Assembly (NCBI RefSeq): GCF_009720655.1
Contig: NZ_WNKS01000003.1
Coordinates: 328,080-392,079 of the forward strand
Origin: Rhodoblastus acidophilus
Lineage (GTDB): Bacteria > Pseudomonadota > Alphaproteobacteria > Rhizobiales > Beijerinckiaceae
Direction of reading: 5' to 3'
Length of the DNA: 64,000 nucleotides
Part shown: positions 28,723 through 38,994 of the stretch, piece after piece
Position numbering within the stretch: the stretch's first letter is position 1
Layout of the letters: each line of letters starts with the position of its first letter
Position numbers and translations under genes: made by a program
The notes under the pieces: generated by a model
What the model saw: the letters and a program-made list of their open reading frames with translations, nothing else
What the model was told of the DNA's origin: nothing
Database searches by the model: none

Positions 28723-30030
28723 ATGATCCCCCGCTATTCCCGCCCCGAAATGGTCTCCATCTGGGAGCCGCAGACCCGGTTCAAGATCTGGTTCGAGATC
28801 GAGGCGCACGCCTGCGACGCGCTGGCGGAGATCGGGGTCATTCCGAAGGAGAGCGCGAAAAACATCTGGGACAAGGCCGGCAACGTCACTTTTGATGTCG
28901 ACCGCATCGACGAGATCGAGCGGGTGACGAAACATGACGTGATCGCCTTCCTCACCCATCTCGGCGAGTTCATCGGGCCGGATTCCCGCTTCGTCCACCA
29001 GGGCATGACCTCGTCCGACGTGCTCGACACCTGCCTGAACGTGCAGCTCACCCGCGCCGCCGACATTTTGTTGGCCGACATCGACGGCTTGCTGGCCGCC
29101 ATCGAGCGCCGCGCCTTCGAGCACAAGCTCACCCCCTGCATCGGCCGCTCCCACGGCATTCATGCGGAGCCGGTGACGTTCGGCCTGAAGATGGCCGAGG
29201 CCTACGCCGAATTTTCGCGCGCGCGCAAAAGGCTCGTCGCGGCGCGCGAGGAAGTGGCGACCTGCGCGATCTCGGGCGCCGTCGGCACCTTCGCCAACAT
29301 CGACCCGCGCGTGGAGGAGCATGTCGCGGCGAAAATGGGCCTGACGCCCGAGCCGGTTTCCACGCAAGTGATCCCGCGCGACCGCCACGCCATGTATTTT
29401 GCCACGCTGGGCGTGATCGCCTCCTCCATCGAGCGCCTCGCCATCGAAATCCGCCATTTGCAGCGCACCGAAGTCTTGGAAGCCGAAGAATTCTTCTCCG
29501 AGGGCCAAAAGGGCTCGTCGGCCATGCCGCACAAGCGCAACCCCGTGCTCACCGAGAACCTCACCGGCCTCGCGCGTCTGGTGCGCGGCATGGCGATCCC
29601 GGCCATGGAGAATGTGGCGCTTTGGCACGAGCGCGACATTTCGCATTCGTCGGTCGAGCGCATGATCGGCCCGGACGCCACGGTGACGCTGGATTTCGCG
29701 CTGGCGCGCCTCACCAACGTGATCGACAAGCTGCTGGTTTACCCTGCGAACATGCAGAAGAATCTCGACCTGCTCGGCGGCCTCGTCCATTCGCAGCGCG
29801 TGCTGCTGGCGCTCACGCAAAAAGGCGCCTCGCGCGAGGACGCCTATAAATTCGTGCAGCGCAACGCCATGCCGGTCTGGCGCGGCGAAGGCGATTTCTT
29901 GACCCTGCTCAAGAAGGACCCGGACGTTTCGAAACTGATGAGCGACGCCGAACTCGAGGAAAAATTCGACCTCGGCTATCACCTCAAGCACGTGGACACG
30001 ATTTTCAAGCGCGTGTTTGGCCGCGCCTGA
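28723..30030 (+). CDS. purB: Adenylosuccinate lyase
   Basis: 435 aa. Splits SAICAR and adenylosuccinate, releasing fumarate, in purine synthesis. The fumarase/aspartase-superfamily signature GSSAMPHKRNP carries the flexible catalytic Ser loop. HQGMTSSDVLDT and GRSHGIHAEP provide the other active-site strands, with the catalytic His in the second. The length is normal for the short bacterial form. No other pur gene is adjacent. Confidence 0.97.
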   Translation: MIPRYSRPEMVSIWEPQTRFKIWFEIEAHACDALAEIGVIPKESAKNIWDKAGNVTFDVDRIDEIERVTKHDVIAFLTHLGEFIGPDSRFVHQGMTSSDVLDTCLNVQLTRAADILLADIDGLLAAIERRAFEHKLTPCIGRSHGIHAEPVTFGLKMAEAYAEFSRARKRLVAAREEVATCAISGAVGTFANIDPRVEEHVAAKMGLTPEPVSTQVIPRDRHAMYFATLGVIASSIERLAIEIRHLQRTEVLEAEEFFSEGQKGSSAMPHKRNPVLTENLTGLARLVRGMAIPAMENVALWHERDISHSSVERMIGPDATVTLDFALARLTNVIDKLLVYPANMQKNLDLLGGLVHSQRVLLALTQKGASREDAYKFVQRNAMPVWRGEGDFLTLLKKDPDVSKLMSDAELEEKFDLGYHLKHVDTIFKRVFGRA

Positions 30031-30526
30031 GGACCCGCGCGACTCCCGTCGCGTGTCCTGGAGCCGCGCAAAGACGCGGCCCAGGAGGAAAGTCAGGCGA
30101 CGCGTCGAACGAACGGAATCATTCGTGACGCGCGAACTGCGGATTCGACGCGCGCGCTCCCACGCGCGGGGAAAGGGCCGGGAAGAGGGGGAGTCCGGCA
30201 TGAGCGCGACGCGTTCGTTTCGCAGCGTCGTCCCATGTTCGAGACCTTGTTCGCCGCCGCTCCACGCGCCGCATCCTTCAGCCGGGAGTTGAGCGCGGCG
30301 CAGGCTGGTCACGCCCACAGCCATTACAAGCGCCATCACGTGACCTCGCAGCGCCACCGTCACCACGGCATGCACATATGCGGAAGATGCACCGTCACGA
30401 CATGCCCCGGATGGATCGGCGCGACATGCGCCGGATGCATGAGGGCATGTGAGCGTCGTTTGCTGTTGCGCCCGAAGAAGCCAAGCGCCGACGGGCGCCC
30501 ACCGCCCGGGCCAGGCACGCAATTGT
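30031..30526. other. Long spacer between purB and an unknown gene
   Basis: No intact gene is supported. The only coding-like signal is a His/Met/Arg-rich reading at 30235-30452 that changes frame midway (listed separately). GC content drops at the right end, where the paired palindromes lie. Confidence 0.45.
30235..30452 (+). pseudogene. Possible frameshifted His/Met-rich small protein
   Basis: From ATG 30235 the frame reads to GHAHSHYKRHH and RHRHHGMH at 30375, then loses character. Skipping two bases, the next frame reads MRKMHRHDMPRMDRRDMRRM and stops at 30452, keeping the same composition. This suggests a one-base loss in a low-complexity metal-binding-like peptide. No ribosome-binding site or clean signal peptide is present, so it may not be a gene at all. 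Confidence 0.25.
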
Positions 30527-30566
30527 GATTGCAGTTAATTGCATTCCATGATTGCAATTAACTGCA
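30527..30566. promoter_or_regulatory. Two tandem palindromic operator-like sites
   Basis: TGCAGTTAATTGCA (30530-30543) and TGCAATTAACTGCA (30553-30566) are each near-perfect palindromes and are exact reverse complements of one another. They are spaced 23 bp apart, about two helical turns. The extended form TGATTGCARTTAAYTGCA occurs twice in direct orientation. It lies 51-90 bp before the ATG of the unknown gene at 30617, in an otherwise GC-rich region. Confidence 0.7.
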
Positions 30567-30616
30567 CCGCGAGACAGAGTCCGCCCGTTTGCGCGAGCGT
30601 TCTCTCAAGCGGGGGC

Positions 30617-31186
30617 ATGGCGATGCAATTGTTCGAAGCTCTGAAGGAGCAGCTGAGATCGATCGGCGACAGGAAGCCTTACGACTTCATCGCCGCCGGC
30701 GTCATCTTCAACTATATCGCGGCCGAAAGCGGCGGGGCGGCGCTCGCCGAGGCCGCCGAATTCGCCGGGACGACCTCGCGAAAAGCCTATTACACCATCA
30801 CAACCGCGAAGATTTTCTCGGACTATCCCGACCGCCCGCGCCTGCTGAAGATCGGATGGACCAAGATCGAGAAGATCGCCACCCACGTCGAAACTCAGCG
30901 TTCCCGAGGTCTCCCCGTGGACCTCGAGTCCCTCGTCAAGAGCGCCGAGACCCTATCGGCCGTCAATCTCGACGCGCGACTCAAAGGCCGGAAAGCAGTC
31001 AGCGCCGTTTTCAATCTGAATTTTACGGACTCGCAATGGACGACCGTTTGCGAAGCCCTGATCGCCATCGGCCGCCGCCATCCGGACGGCGCATGGCTGG
31101 GTGACAAGGAAACCGCATTCGTCGAGTTGGCGCAGCTTGCGATGAAAGATTTCAAAGAGCGGGAACGGCGCGCCGCACAGGCGTGA
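30617..31186 (+). CDS. Protein of unknown function downstream of paired palindromes
   Basis: 189 aa from ATG 30617 (GCGGGGG upstream); an upstream ATG at 30548 lies inside the palindromes and is less likely. Soluble and mostly helical, with no signal peptide. Segments include KPYDFIAAGVIFNYIAAES, TTSRKAYYTITTAKIFSDYP and LLKIGWTKIEKIATHVETQ, the last with a helix-turn-helix look. I do not recognise the family. Its stop lies nine bases from the convergent lipoprotein gene. Confidence 0.72.
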   Translation: MAMQLFEALKEQLRSIGDRKPYDFIAAGVIFNYIAAESGGAALAEAAEFAGTTSRKAYYTITTAKIFSDYPDRPRLLKIGWTKIEKIATHVETQRSRGLPVDLESLVKSAETLSAVNLDARLKGRKAVSAVFNLNFTDSQWTTVCEALIAIGRRHPDGAWLGDKETAFVELAQLAMKDFKERERRAAQA

Positions 31187-31195
31187 CGCGACGGT

Positions 31196-32419
31196 TCAGT
31201 GCGTGCGGCCCATCGCCGAATCGAGGTTGTGGCCGACCTCCTCCAACCGGTCGCCCATTTCCTCGCGCGTGCGGCCGTCGACGACGGCGAGCGGGGCGGA
31301 AATGGCGAGGCCGGCCGCCGAACCGACCGTCGCCGCGGCGCCGGTCGCGGTCTGCGCCAGAACGCCGCCGAGTCCGGGCTTTTCCTCGAAACTCTGACCG
31401 CCGGCGAGACGCGCCCCGATGGACCGGACGACTTCCGGGCTCGTGGCGAACTTGGTGTGGTTGAGACTGTCCGGCGAGCTGATGTCGGTCAGGTCGATGG
31501 GCGTGATGCGCTCCTTGCGGAAAAAGGACGCGTAAGGCTCGGCATTGGGATCGACCGCGCCGATGCGCTGCCCGTCCCATACGACGCGCGAGGCTTGCAG
31601 GGCCTTGTCGTCGCGGGACACGAACATGGTGAAGGGCGGCCTGGGTTCGCCGATCTGCGAGATCTGGCGGCGGAACACGTCGACATCCACGTCCGGCGCG
31701 GCCATGATCACCTGTTTGATCTTGGGCGCGATCTTCCTGTCGCGGATCGCCATCTGCCGGAGGGCTTCCAGGGTCACCCAATTGCCCATGGAATGGGCGA
31801 GAATGTCGATCTCCGTGACGGCGGGGTCGCGCTGCAACCCGTTCAACAGGGCTTCCAGGGCGTCGCGGGAATAGTTCGCGCTTTCGCGGTCGTAGCCATA
31901 GCCAAGCAGGCTGCCGCGCGAAGGCCAGGTGAACAGGATGGGCGTCTCCTGCAAATGGGCGTCGTGGGCGAACTGGGCGAGTCGAAACACGGCCTCACTG
32001 AAGCGGGTGTTGTAGCCGTGGACGAAGACCAGCACATGGCCGTTGTGGGCCTCGACGAGGCGCCGGTTGAAGCGCTTGCGCGCCTCGTCCTTGTCGAGAA
32101 TTTCGCTGCGCAGGGCGACGAATTGCCGGGACGGATCTCCGCTCGTGTCGTCCGGCGACTGAACCTCGCCAATCACGCGATTGGCGTCCGGGGGAATCGA
32201 GACGAGAATATCGGCGAAATTATACTTGATGTCGCGTTCGCCGCCGAACATGCGCTCCGGTTCGGGCGCGGGCTTGCGGGTGGTCGCCACCAGGACATTG
32301 ACTTCGCTCGCGCCCGGGACCGTGCCGCTCACGGGCAAGAGTCCGCCATTGAGCCGGCCGGAGCAGCCGGCGAGCAGGAGACAAGACAGGAGGAGGGCGC
32401 GCATCATGACGCAAGCCAT
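31196..32419 (-). CDS. Alpha/beta-hydrolase lipoprotein (DUF900-like)
   Basis: 407 aa from ATG 32419; ATG 32407 and 32404 are alternatives. The signal MMRALLLSCLLLAGCSG carries a lipobox LAGC, so it is probably a lipoprotein. The hydrolase core shows VLVFVHGYNTRFSEAVFRLA (oxyanion region), FTWPSRGSLLGYGYDR and the nucleophile elbow LAHSMGNWVTLEAL with Ser in the AxSxG variant. A later DVDVDVFRR segment is typical of the DUF900 family. Substrate unknown. The C-terminal ~60 residues are Gly/Ala-rich. Confidence 0.87.
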   Translation of the reverse strand: MACVMMRALLLSCLLLAGCSGRLNGGLLPVSGTVPGASEVNVLVATTRKPAPEPERMFGGERDIKYNFADILVSIPPDANRVIGEVQSPDDTSGDPSRQFVALRSEILDKDEARKRFNRRLVEAHNGHVLVFVHGYNTRFSEAVFRLAQFAHDAHLQETPILFTWPSRGSLLGYGYDRESANYSRDALEALLNGLQRDPAVTEIDILAHSMGNWVTLEALRQMAIRDRKIAPKIKQVIMAAPDVDVDVFRRQISQIGEPRPPFTMFVSRDDKALQASRVVWDGQRIGAVDPNAEPYASFFRKERITPIDLTDISSPDSLNHTKFATSPEVVRSIGARLAGGQSFEEKPGLGGVLAQTATGAAATVGSAAGLAISAPLAVVDGRTREEMGDRLEEVGHNLDSAMGRTH

Positions 32420-32532
32420 AGCATGGGCGCGGCCAGAGCCCAAGCGGCGCGGTCACGGCCCAAGCGCAAGCTTTATCGTTCCAAGGCTCCGCCGAGCGTG
32501 CTAGCCTGCCCAAAACACAACCGGGAGGACCC

Positions 32533-33282
32533 ATGCTCAACCGCCGCTCCATTCTTGCCGGATTATTGGCTTGCCCCGTCTGCGCCGGCCTCGCCCGCGC
32601 CGAGGGCGCCGCGCCGCACTGGACCTATGATGGCCACGGAGGCGCCGACGAATGGGGCGCCCTCGATTCCCGCTTCAAGGCCTGCGCCGTGGGCGCGGAA
32701 CAGTCGCCCGTCGACCTGAGGAAGGCGACAAAGGCTGACATCGGCGCGCTCAAGATCGACTGGAAGCCGGAGGCCAACAAAGTGGTCAACAACGGCCACA
32801 CCATTCAGTGCAATGTGACCGGCGCCAGCTCCGCAACCCTCGATGGCGAAAATTACGCGCTCAAACAATATCATTTCCACACGCCGAGCGAACATGCGCT
32901 GGACGGCGCCCGCACCGACATGGAGGTCCATTTCGTCCACGCCAACGCGGCCGGCAAGCTGGCGGTCGTGGGCGTGCTGATGAAGGCGGGCGCCAGGCAC
33001 GACGGTTTCGCCGCGATCATGGCGGCGGCGCCGAAGACGGAAGGCGAAGCGGCGCTCGCCAAAGCCGTGGACCCAAAAACATTTCTGCCCAAGAGCAAGG
33101 CGCGGTTCCGCTATGAGGGATCGCTGACCACCCCGCCCTGCTCGGAAATCGTCGACTGGAACGTTTTTGCACAGCCGATTCAGGTCGCGGAGAGCGACAT
33201 CAACGCCTTCGTCAAACTGTTTCCGATGAACGCCCGGCCTTTGCAGGCGATCGGCCGGCGGTTTTTGCTTAAGGGAAGCTGA
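32533..33282 (+). CDS. Alpha-type carbonic anhydrase, exported
   Basis: 249 aa. MLNRRSILAGLLACPVCAGLARA looks like a twin-arginine-style signal peptide. Zinc ligands are H114 and H116 in QYHFHTPSEH and H133 in MEVHFVHAN; the gatekeeper segment SLTTPPCSE is present, and its Cys can pair with C51. It hydrates CO2 in the periplasm. Divergent from the lipoprotein hydrolase gene. Confidence 0.95.
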   Translation: MLNRRSILAGLLACPVCAGLARAEGAAPHWTYDGHGGADEWGALDSRFKACAVGAEQSPVDLRKATKADIGALKIDWKPEANKVVNNGHTIQCNVTGASSATLDGENYALKQYHFHTPSEHALDGARTDMEVHFVHANAAGKLAVVGVLMKAGARHDGFAAIMAAAPKTEGEAALAKAVDPKTFLPKSKARFRYEGSLTTPPCSEIVDWNVFAQPIQVAESDINAFVKLFPMNARPLQAIGRRFLLKGS

Positions 33283-33384
33283 GCCCCCAGCGCCTCGGCC
33301 ACCCGCGCGCCCCGACGACTCGCCATGCCCGATGCAACAGCGAACGCAAGGGCGGGTTCCCCGGGGCGTAACAATTCTTTGCCT

Positions 33385-34230
33385 TTACACCCCCTTGGCG
33401 AGCCGATCGAAGGCGATCAGCCGCTCCAGCAGCGCCGGCATTTCGCTCAACGGGACCATGTTCGGCCCGTCGGAAAACGCCTCGTCGGGGCGGTCGTGGG
33501 TCTCGATGAACAGGCCGGCGACCCCGACCGCGACCGCCGCGCGCGCGAGTACGGGAACGAACTCGCGCTGTCCGCCTGAAGACGTCCCCTGCCCGCCCGG
33601 CTGCTGCACGCTGTGGGTGGCGTCGAAAATCACGGGCGCGCCGATCTGCTGCGCCATGATCGGCAGGCCGCGAAAATCGGTCACAAGGGTGTTGTAGCCA
33701 AAGCTCGCGCCGCGTTCGGTGACCAGCACGTTGGGATTGCCGGCCTCGGTGATCTTGGCCGCGACATTCTTCATGTCCCAGGGCGCAAGGAACTGGCCCT
33801 TTTTCACATTCACCGGCTTGCCCGTGGCCGCCGCCGCGAGCAAAAGGTCGGTCTGGCGGCACAAAAACGCCGGGATTTGCAGGAGATCGACGACTTCGGC
33901 GACCGGCGCGCATTGCTCCTTTTCATGAACGTCGGTGACCACCGGCAGGCCGAACTGAGCCTTCACTTCGGCAAAAACCTTGAGCGCCTCATCAAGGCCA
34001 ATGCCGCGCCGTCCCGAGGCCGAGGTGCGGTTGGCCTTGTCGAACGACGATTTGAACACCAGGCCGATGGTCAGGCGCTCGGCGATTTTTTGCAGCCTTT
34101 CGGCCATGAACAGCGCGTGATCGCGGCTCTCCATGGCGCAGGGGCCGGCGATCAGGGCGAGCGGCAAATCGTTGCCGAATTTTGCGGCGCGCGGGCCGGA
34201 GCCGATGGTGACGTGAGGGGCGGCGGACAT
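33385..34230 (-). CDS. kdsA: 3-deoxy-8-phosphooctulonate synthase (KDO-8-P synthase)
   Basis: 281 aa. Condenses arabinose 5-phosphate with PEP to make KDO-8-phosphate for lipid A-core synthesis. Motifs: [26 protein letters not shown], the [11 protein letters not shown] loop and [28 protein letters not shown] and the final [15 protein letters not shown] also match; the NRTS and CxxE variants relevant to metal dependence are readable here. Start ATG 34230. It follows the VOC-like gene by eight bases on the same strand. Confidence 0.96.
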   Translation of the reverse strand: MSAAPHVTIGSGPRAAKFGNDLPLALIAGPCAMESRDHALFMAERLQKIAERLTIGLVFKSSFDKANRTSASGRRGIGLDEALKVFAEVKAQFGLPVVTDVHEKEQCAPVAEVVDLLQIPAFLCRQTDLLLAAAATGKPVNVKKGQFLAPWDMKNVAAKITEAGNPNVLVTERGASFGYNTLVTDFRGLPIMAQQIGAPVIFDATHSVQQPGGQGTSSGGQREFVPVLARAAVAVGVAGLFIETHDRPDEAFSDGPNMVPLSEMPALLERLIAFDRLAKGV

Positions 34231-34238
34231 TTTGGCTC

Positions 34239-34802
34239 CTAGGGCGCCTCGAAGGCGAGGATGAGGCCGGCGGCGCGCTCCGCGAGCACGAGGCGGTCGG
34301 ATTTTTCCTCGAAGACGAGGCCGGCGGCGTTGAAAAAGGCGCGAACGGCCTTGAGCGAGGACGTGGCGAACACCAGCGCCTGTTCGCCGTCGCCGTAACG
34401 CTGGGCGAAGGCGGCGGGGGTCAGCGCCTCCAGCCGGGCGTTGGCGAGTTTGAGCTCCACCCCGGCGGAGGTGGCGCGCATCTCGCGTTGATTGGCGGCG
34501 CGGCCCAAAACCTCGGCATGGTCGGCGGGATTTTCCATGGTTTTGACAACGGCCGCCAGCGCCCGCGCCCCATTCGGATGCGGCGCGGCGGCGCCCGCGT
34601 CCGGATTCGGCTGCTCGGTCATGGTCAGGCTGAGCGGCCCAAAAGCCGGGGTCGGCTCAGCGGCGTCGCGCAGCACGATGATGGTCGAGCCCAGCGCGAT
34701 CACGCCGCCCGGAAGCAAGGCGAATCCGAGGCGCGCCCAGCTTTTCTGCGCCTCTGCGGCGTTTTCGGCAACGATGGTGAGGTTATTCAGGTAATTCGGC
34801 AT
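34239..34802 (-). CDS. VOC/glyoxalase-like domain protein
   Basis: 187 aa. [20 protein letters not shown] and [19 protein letters not shown] resemble the glyoxalase-like PF13468 fold; a second half repeats the pattern ([20 protein letters not shown]), as expected of paired betaalphabetabetabeta modules. Metal-binding residues are not obvious, so catalysis is uncertain. It lies just upstream of kdsA in the same orientation. A decayed copy of its first ~40 codons and its leader occurs at 35861-36048. Confidence 0.75.
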   Translation of the reverse strand: MPNYLNNLTIVAENAAEAQKSWARLGFALLPGGVIALGSTIIVLRDAAEPTPAFGPLSLTMTEQPNPDAGAAAPHPNGARALAAVVKTMENPADHAEVLGRAANQREMRATSAGVELKLANARLEALTPAAFAQRYGDGEQALVFATSSLKAVRAFFNAAGLVFEEKSDRLVLAERAAGLILAFEAP

Positions 34803-35165
34803 GCGGATCTGGATCGGTTTGCGGGCGAGGCTTTATGGGGCAAGCCCGGGTTGGCGTCCAGACCGGGCGCGCGCGGCGGCGCCCCCGGCGCGACGGCATG
34901 ACGGTTTGGGGTCTGAACTTCCGCCGAAATCGAGCGTTTCCCGCGATGTCGTTGCTGATCATCGCCCGGCGTGGCGGGGTTCGAACTTCTGCGGACAGGC
35001 GCGCGGACGGGCGTTGTGGCGAACGCGGCTGGCGGCGGCGTCCTCTCGATCGTCGCCTCCCGACGCAAAAACGTCGCTACAGCCCTGACTGGAGATTTAG
35101 CTTGCCGAATTAACATGCTACGAAAAAGGTGAACCTGTGCCGATTTCCCCGCCTTGGAGGCGCAC
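34803..35165. other. Divergent intergenic region between the VOC gene and the L,D-transpeptidase
   Basis: No gene is supported; short open frames on both strands lack ribosome-binding sites. It should contain both divergent promoters. Its first ~59 bp (34803-34861) is the part duplicated at 35978-36048. Confidence 0.45.
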
Positions 35166-35831
35166 ATGCGCGTATCCGTCGTTCCGCCCAATCGAATTGC
35201 CGTCTTGTTCACCGCCTTGGTCGCCATTGCGGTCCTCTTTCCGCATCTGGCTCATGCGCGACCCAGCGACCAGGAAGTGTTGGAGCAAGTCGGAACCGGA
35301 GGCGGCAAAATCGTCGTCAACATCGACAAGTCAACGCAAAAAATGACGGTTTCCGTGGAGGGAGGCCCAACCTACACTTGGCCGGTTTCGACGGGCATGC
35401 GGGGCTATTCGACGCCGTCCGGGAACTATACCGCCACATCCATGAACGAGATCTGGTACAGCAAGGAATTTGACAACGCCCCCATGCCCCACGCCGTGTT
35501 CTTCATGAGAGACGGCCACGCCATCCACGCCACCTATGAGGTCAAGCATCTCGGCAAGCCCGCCTCGCACGGCTGCGTGCGGCTCTCGCCCCAGAACGCG
35601 ACGACGCTGTTCGAGCTGGTGAAAAAGAGCGGGCTGAACAATACGCAGGTGATCGTCAGCGGAAGCAGCCCCGGCGGCGATTATCTGGCCGGACGCAAGC
35701 TGGAGCCGCCAGCGCCAGCCAGCCAACCCGCCAGAGAGGCCACGAGGCAGCCCGCAAGACAGATTGTGAGACAGCCGCCGCCGCAGCAAAGCCAGGACAT
35801 GTTCTTTCCGCGCATCTTTGGATTTCAGTAA
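35166..35831 (+). CDS. L,D-transpeptidase (YkuD domain)
   Basis: 221 aa. Signal peptide (about residues 1-36, ending AHA-R). YkuD domain (about 50-165): KIVVNIDKSTQKMTV, FFMRDGHAIHATYEV and the catalytic SHGCVRLSPQNA with Cys-His. It cross-links peptidoglycan 3-3 or anchors outer-membrane protein. A Pro/Gln/Arg-rich tail (about 180-221) follows. TTGGAGG precedes ATG 35166 by six bases. Confidence 0.93.
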   Translation: MRVSVVPPNRIAVLFTALVAIAVLFPHLAHARPSDQEVLEQVGTGGGKIVVNIDKSTQKMTVSVEGGPTYTWPVSTGMRGYSTPSGNYTATSMNEIWYSKEFDNAPMPHAVFFMRDGHAIHATYEVKHLGKPASHGCVRLSPQNATTLFELVKKSGLNNTQVIVSGSSPGGDYLAGRKLEPPAPASQPAREATRQPARQIVRQPPPQQSQDMFFPRIFGFQ

Positions 35832-35860
35832 CGGACGGCGGGCGGGCGGCGCTTACTATT

Positions 35861-36048
35861 GTGGTCGAGCCAAGCGCGATCCGCGCCCGGCAGCAGGGCG
35901 AACCCCAACCGCGCCCAGCTTTCGTGAGCCTCTGCGACGTCCTCGGGGATAATGGTGACGCTCAGTTAATTGGGCATGCGGGTTTTGGTCGGTTTGCGGG
36001 CGAGGCTTTTGACCAGCGTTATGGGGCAAGGGGGGGCGCTACGTCCAG
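35861..36048 (-). pseudogene. Decayed duplicate of the VOC gene 5' end and leader
   Basis: Aligns over its length with 34681-34861, with scattered substitutions and small indels. The minus-strand reading from 35977 is MPN, stop, then LSVTIIPEDVAEAHESW and [10 protein letters not shown], against [20 protein letters not shown] in the intact gene. The fourth codon has become TAA, and the frame is lost after LLPG. It is a non-coding relic with the intact gene's orientation. Confidence 0.82.
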
Positions 36049-36184
36049 TTACAAACCCGTAGATGTAACCGAACTGAATTTTATCCGCGCCATTCGCGTC
36101 TACGCTGGAGCGGCATTGACATTTGAGTGCGGTGAGGTCAGCGTTAAGTTGTGTACAACTATGATAAATTGAAGAGATAGTGTT

Positions 36185-36718
36185 ATGTCATCACCATTTC
36201 TGGAGCGCGCCCTCTTTGTAATCGGTCGGCAGGGAGACGGTAAAAGCTCACAAATAAGAGATATATTCAGAGACCGCCGCCTCCATAACAATGGTAAGTC
36301 CAGAATTGGCGAAAAAGGAAGTTTACGAGACTGGGTAGCGCTTTCTAATGAAAGGCACCTTCACATCCGAGTCACCTCGCCGCACGAATACGGGGATGAC
36401 GTTGAAACGTTTTTTGACAAAATAGAACGTAAAAGTCATTCTGCATCGCGATATCGCTGGAATTTCTTATGCGCGCTACAGGCAAGCGCTTTCAATAAGA
36501 TGCCGGATCCCGAAAATGTGGTGTCGCATTTCATGAAAAAATTTGAACCAGAACGCACCCGCGTTTTGCTGCTATATCGCAATTACAACGGGACTCTCAT
36601 AGACTCGAGCGTTTTGACGCGCATTCAAGACGGTCTCGACCAGACTTGTGAATTTTACCTCATAGACGGCCGAAGAGACAACGGTTTGCTTATCGCCGAT
36701 TTCTTCGATTTTACGTAG
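36185..36718 (+). CDS. AT-rich orphan P-loop protein, unknown function
   Basis: 177 aa. A Walker A-like loop GRQGDGKS lies at residues 14-21 in ALFVIGRQGDGKSSQIRDIF; hydrophobic strands such as RVLLLYRNYNG and EFYLIDGR fit a P-loop fold, with an acidic IADFFDF end. No Walker B is certain. Codon use and GC (visibly well below the neighbours) mark it as acquired. TATGAT at 36160-36165 is a candidate -10, and GAAGAGA precedes the ATG. It lies between the L,D-transpeptidase and pyrG, next to the decayed VOC copy. Possible roles (defence, phage remnant, NTPase) are guesses. Confidence 0.7.
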   Translation: MSSPFLERALFVIGRQGDGKSSQIRDIFRDRRLHNNGKSRIGEKGSLRDWVALSNERHLHIRVTSPHEYGDDVETFFDKIERKSHSASRYRWNFLCALQASAFNKMPDPENVVSHFMKKFEPERTRVLLLYRNYNGTLIDSSVLTRIQDGLDQTCEFYLIDGRRDNGLLIADFFDFT

Positions 36719-36749
36719 CACTAACGGCGCTATTCCCGTTATCATTTCG

Positions 36750-38387
<1,638 letters not shown>

Positions 38388-38524
38388 TCAAGGTTTTACG
38401 CACGCGAAGGACCGGCGTCCTTCGCTTGCCGCGTAGTCTGCGATGGGGAGATCCGCTGCGACCGAATCGCCGCGGAGTCTAGCCGGGGGCGGGGCTCATG
38501 TCACAAGCCCCGCGCAACAGGAGC

Positions 38525-38902
38525 TTACTGCGAGCGCGGCGGCGCCTGCGGCTCCGGCGCGGCCGGGGCCGGGTCCAGCTTCTTCAGCTGATCCATCAGG
38601 TTTCCGCCCTGCGGCGCGCCCTTGGTCTCACCGGCGGGGGCCGTCGAAGCCGGCTGCTCGAACACCGACGTGTTGGTCCGCGTGTAGCTGGCGAGGATGG
38701 TCAGCCCCAGGCTGGTGGTGAAGAACAGGAAGGCGAGGATGGCGGTGGCGCGGGTGAGCGCGCTGGCCTGTCCGCGCCCGGTGAAGAACGAGCCCGAACC
38801 GCCGCCGATGCCCAGCGCGCCGCCCTCGGAGCGCTGCAGCAGAATCGTGACGATCAGGGCCACGACGATCAGCATGTGAACAACGATCAAAACCGTCTGC
38901 AT
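38525..38902 (-). CDS. secG: Preprotein translocase subunit SecG
   Basis: 125 aa from ATG 38902 (GGAAAG upstream; the earlier frame starts with TTG). Two membrane helices (about 1-21 and 55-75) flank the cytoplasmic loop LLQRSEGGALGIGGGSGSFF, the SecG signature. A Pro/Ala-rich tail is common in alphaproteobacterial forms. Part of the SecYEG channel. Lies between tpiA and pyrG. Confidence 0.95.
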   Translation of the reverse strand: MQTVLIVVHMLIVVALIVTILLQRSEGGALGIGGGSGSFFTGRGQASALTRATAILAFLFFTTSLGLTILASYTRTNTSVFEQPASTAPAGETKGAPQGGNLMDQLKKLDPAPAAPEPQAPPRSQ

Positions 38903-38994
38903 GGCGCTTTCCAACAAGGCAAGCCGCCGAAAACCTGTCCGGCGGCGGAATTTGTGGCGTCTTTAGACCAATTCGAGCCGCAAAGGAAGTGCGC

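Noticed and set aside
30530..30566. Paired palindromes as a two-repeat CRISPR or att core
   Set aside because: Only two units, 23 bp apart, palindromic and with no spacer-length gap or cas/integrase gene; an operator fits better.
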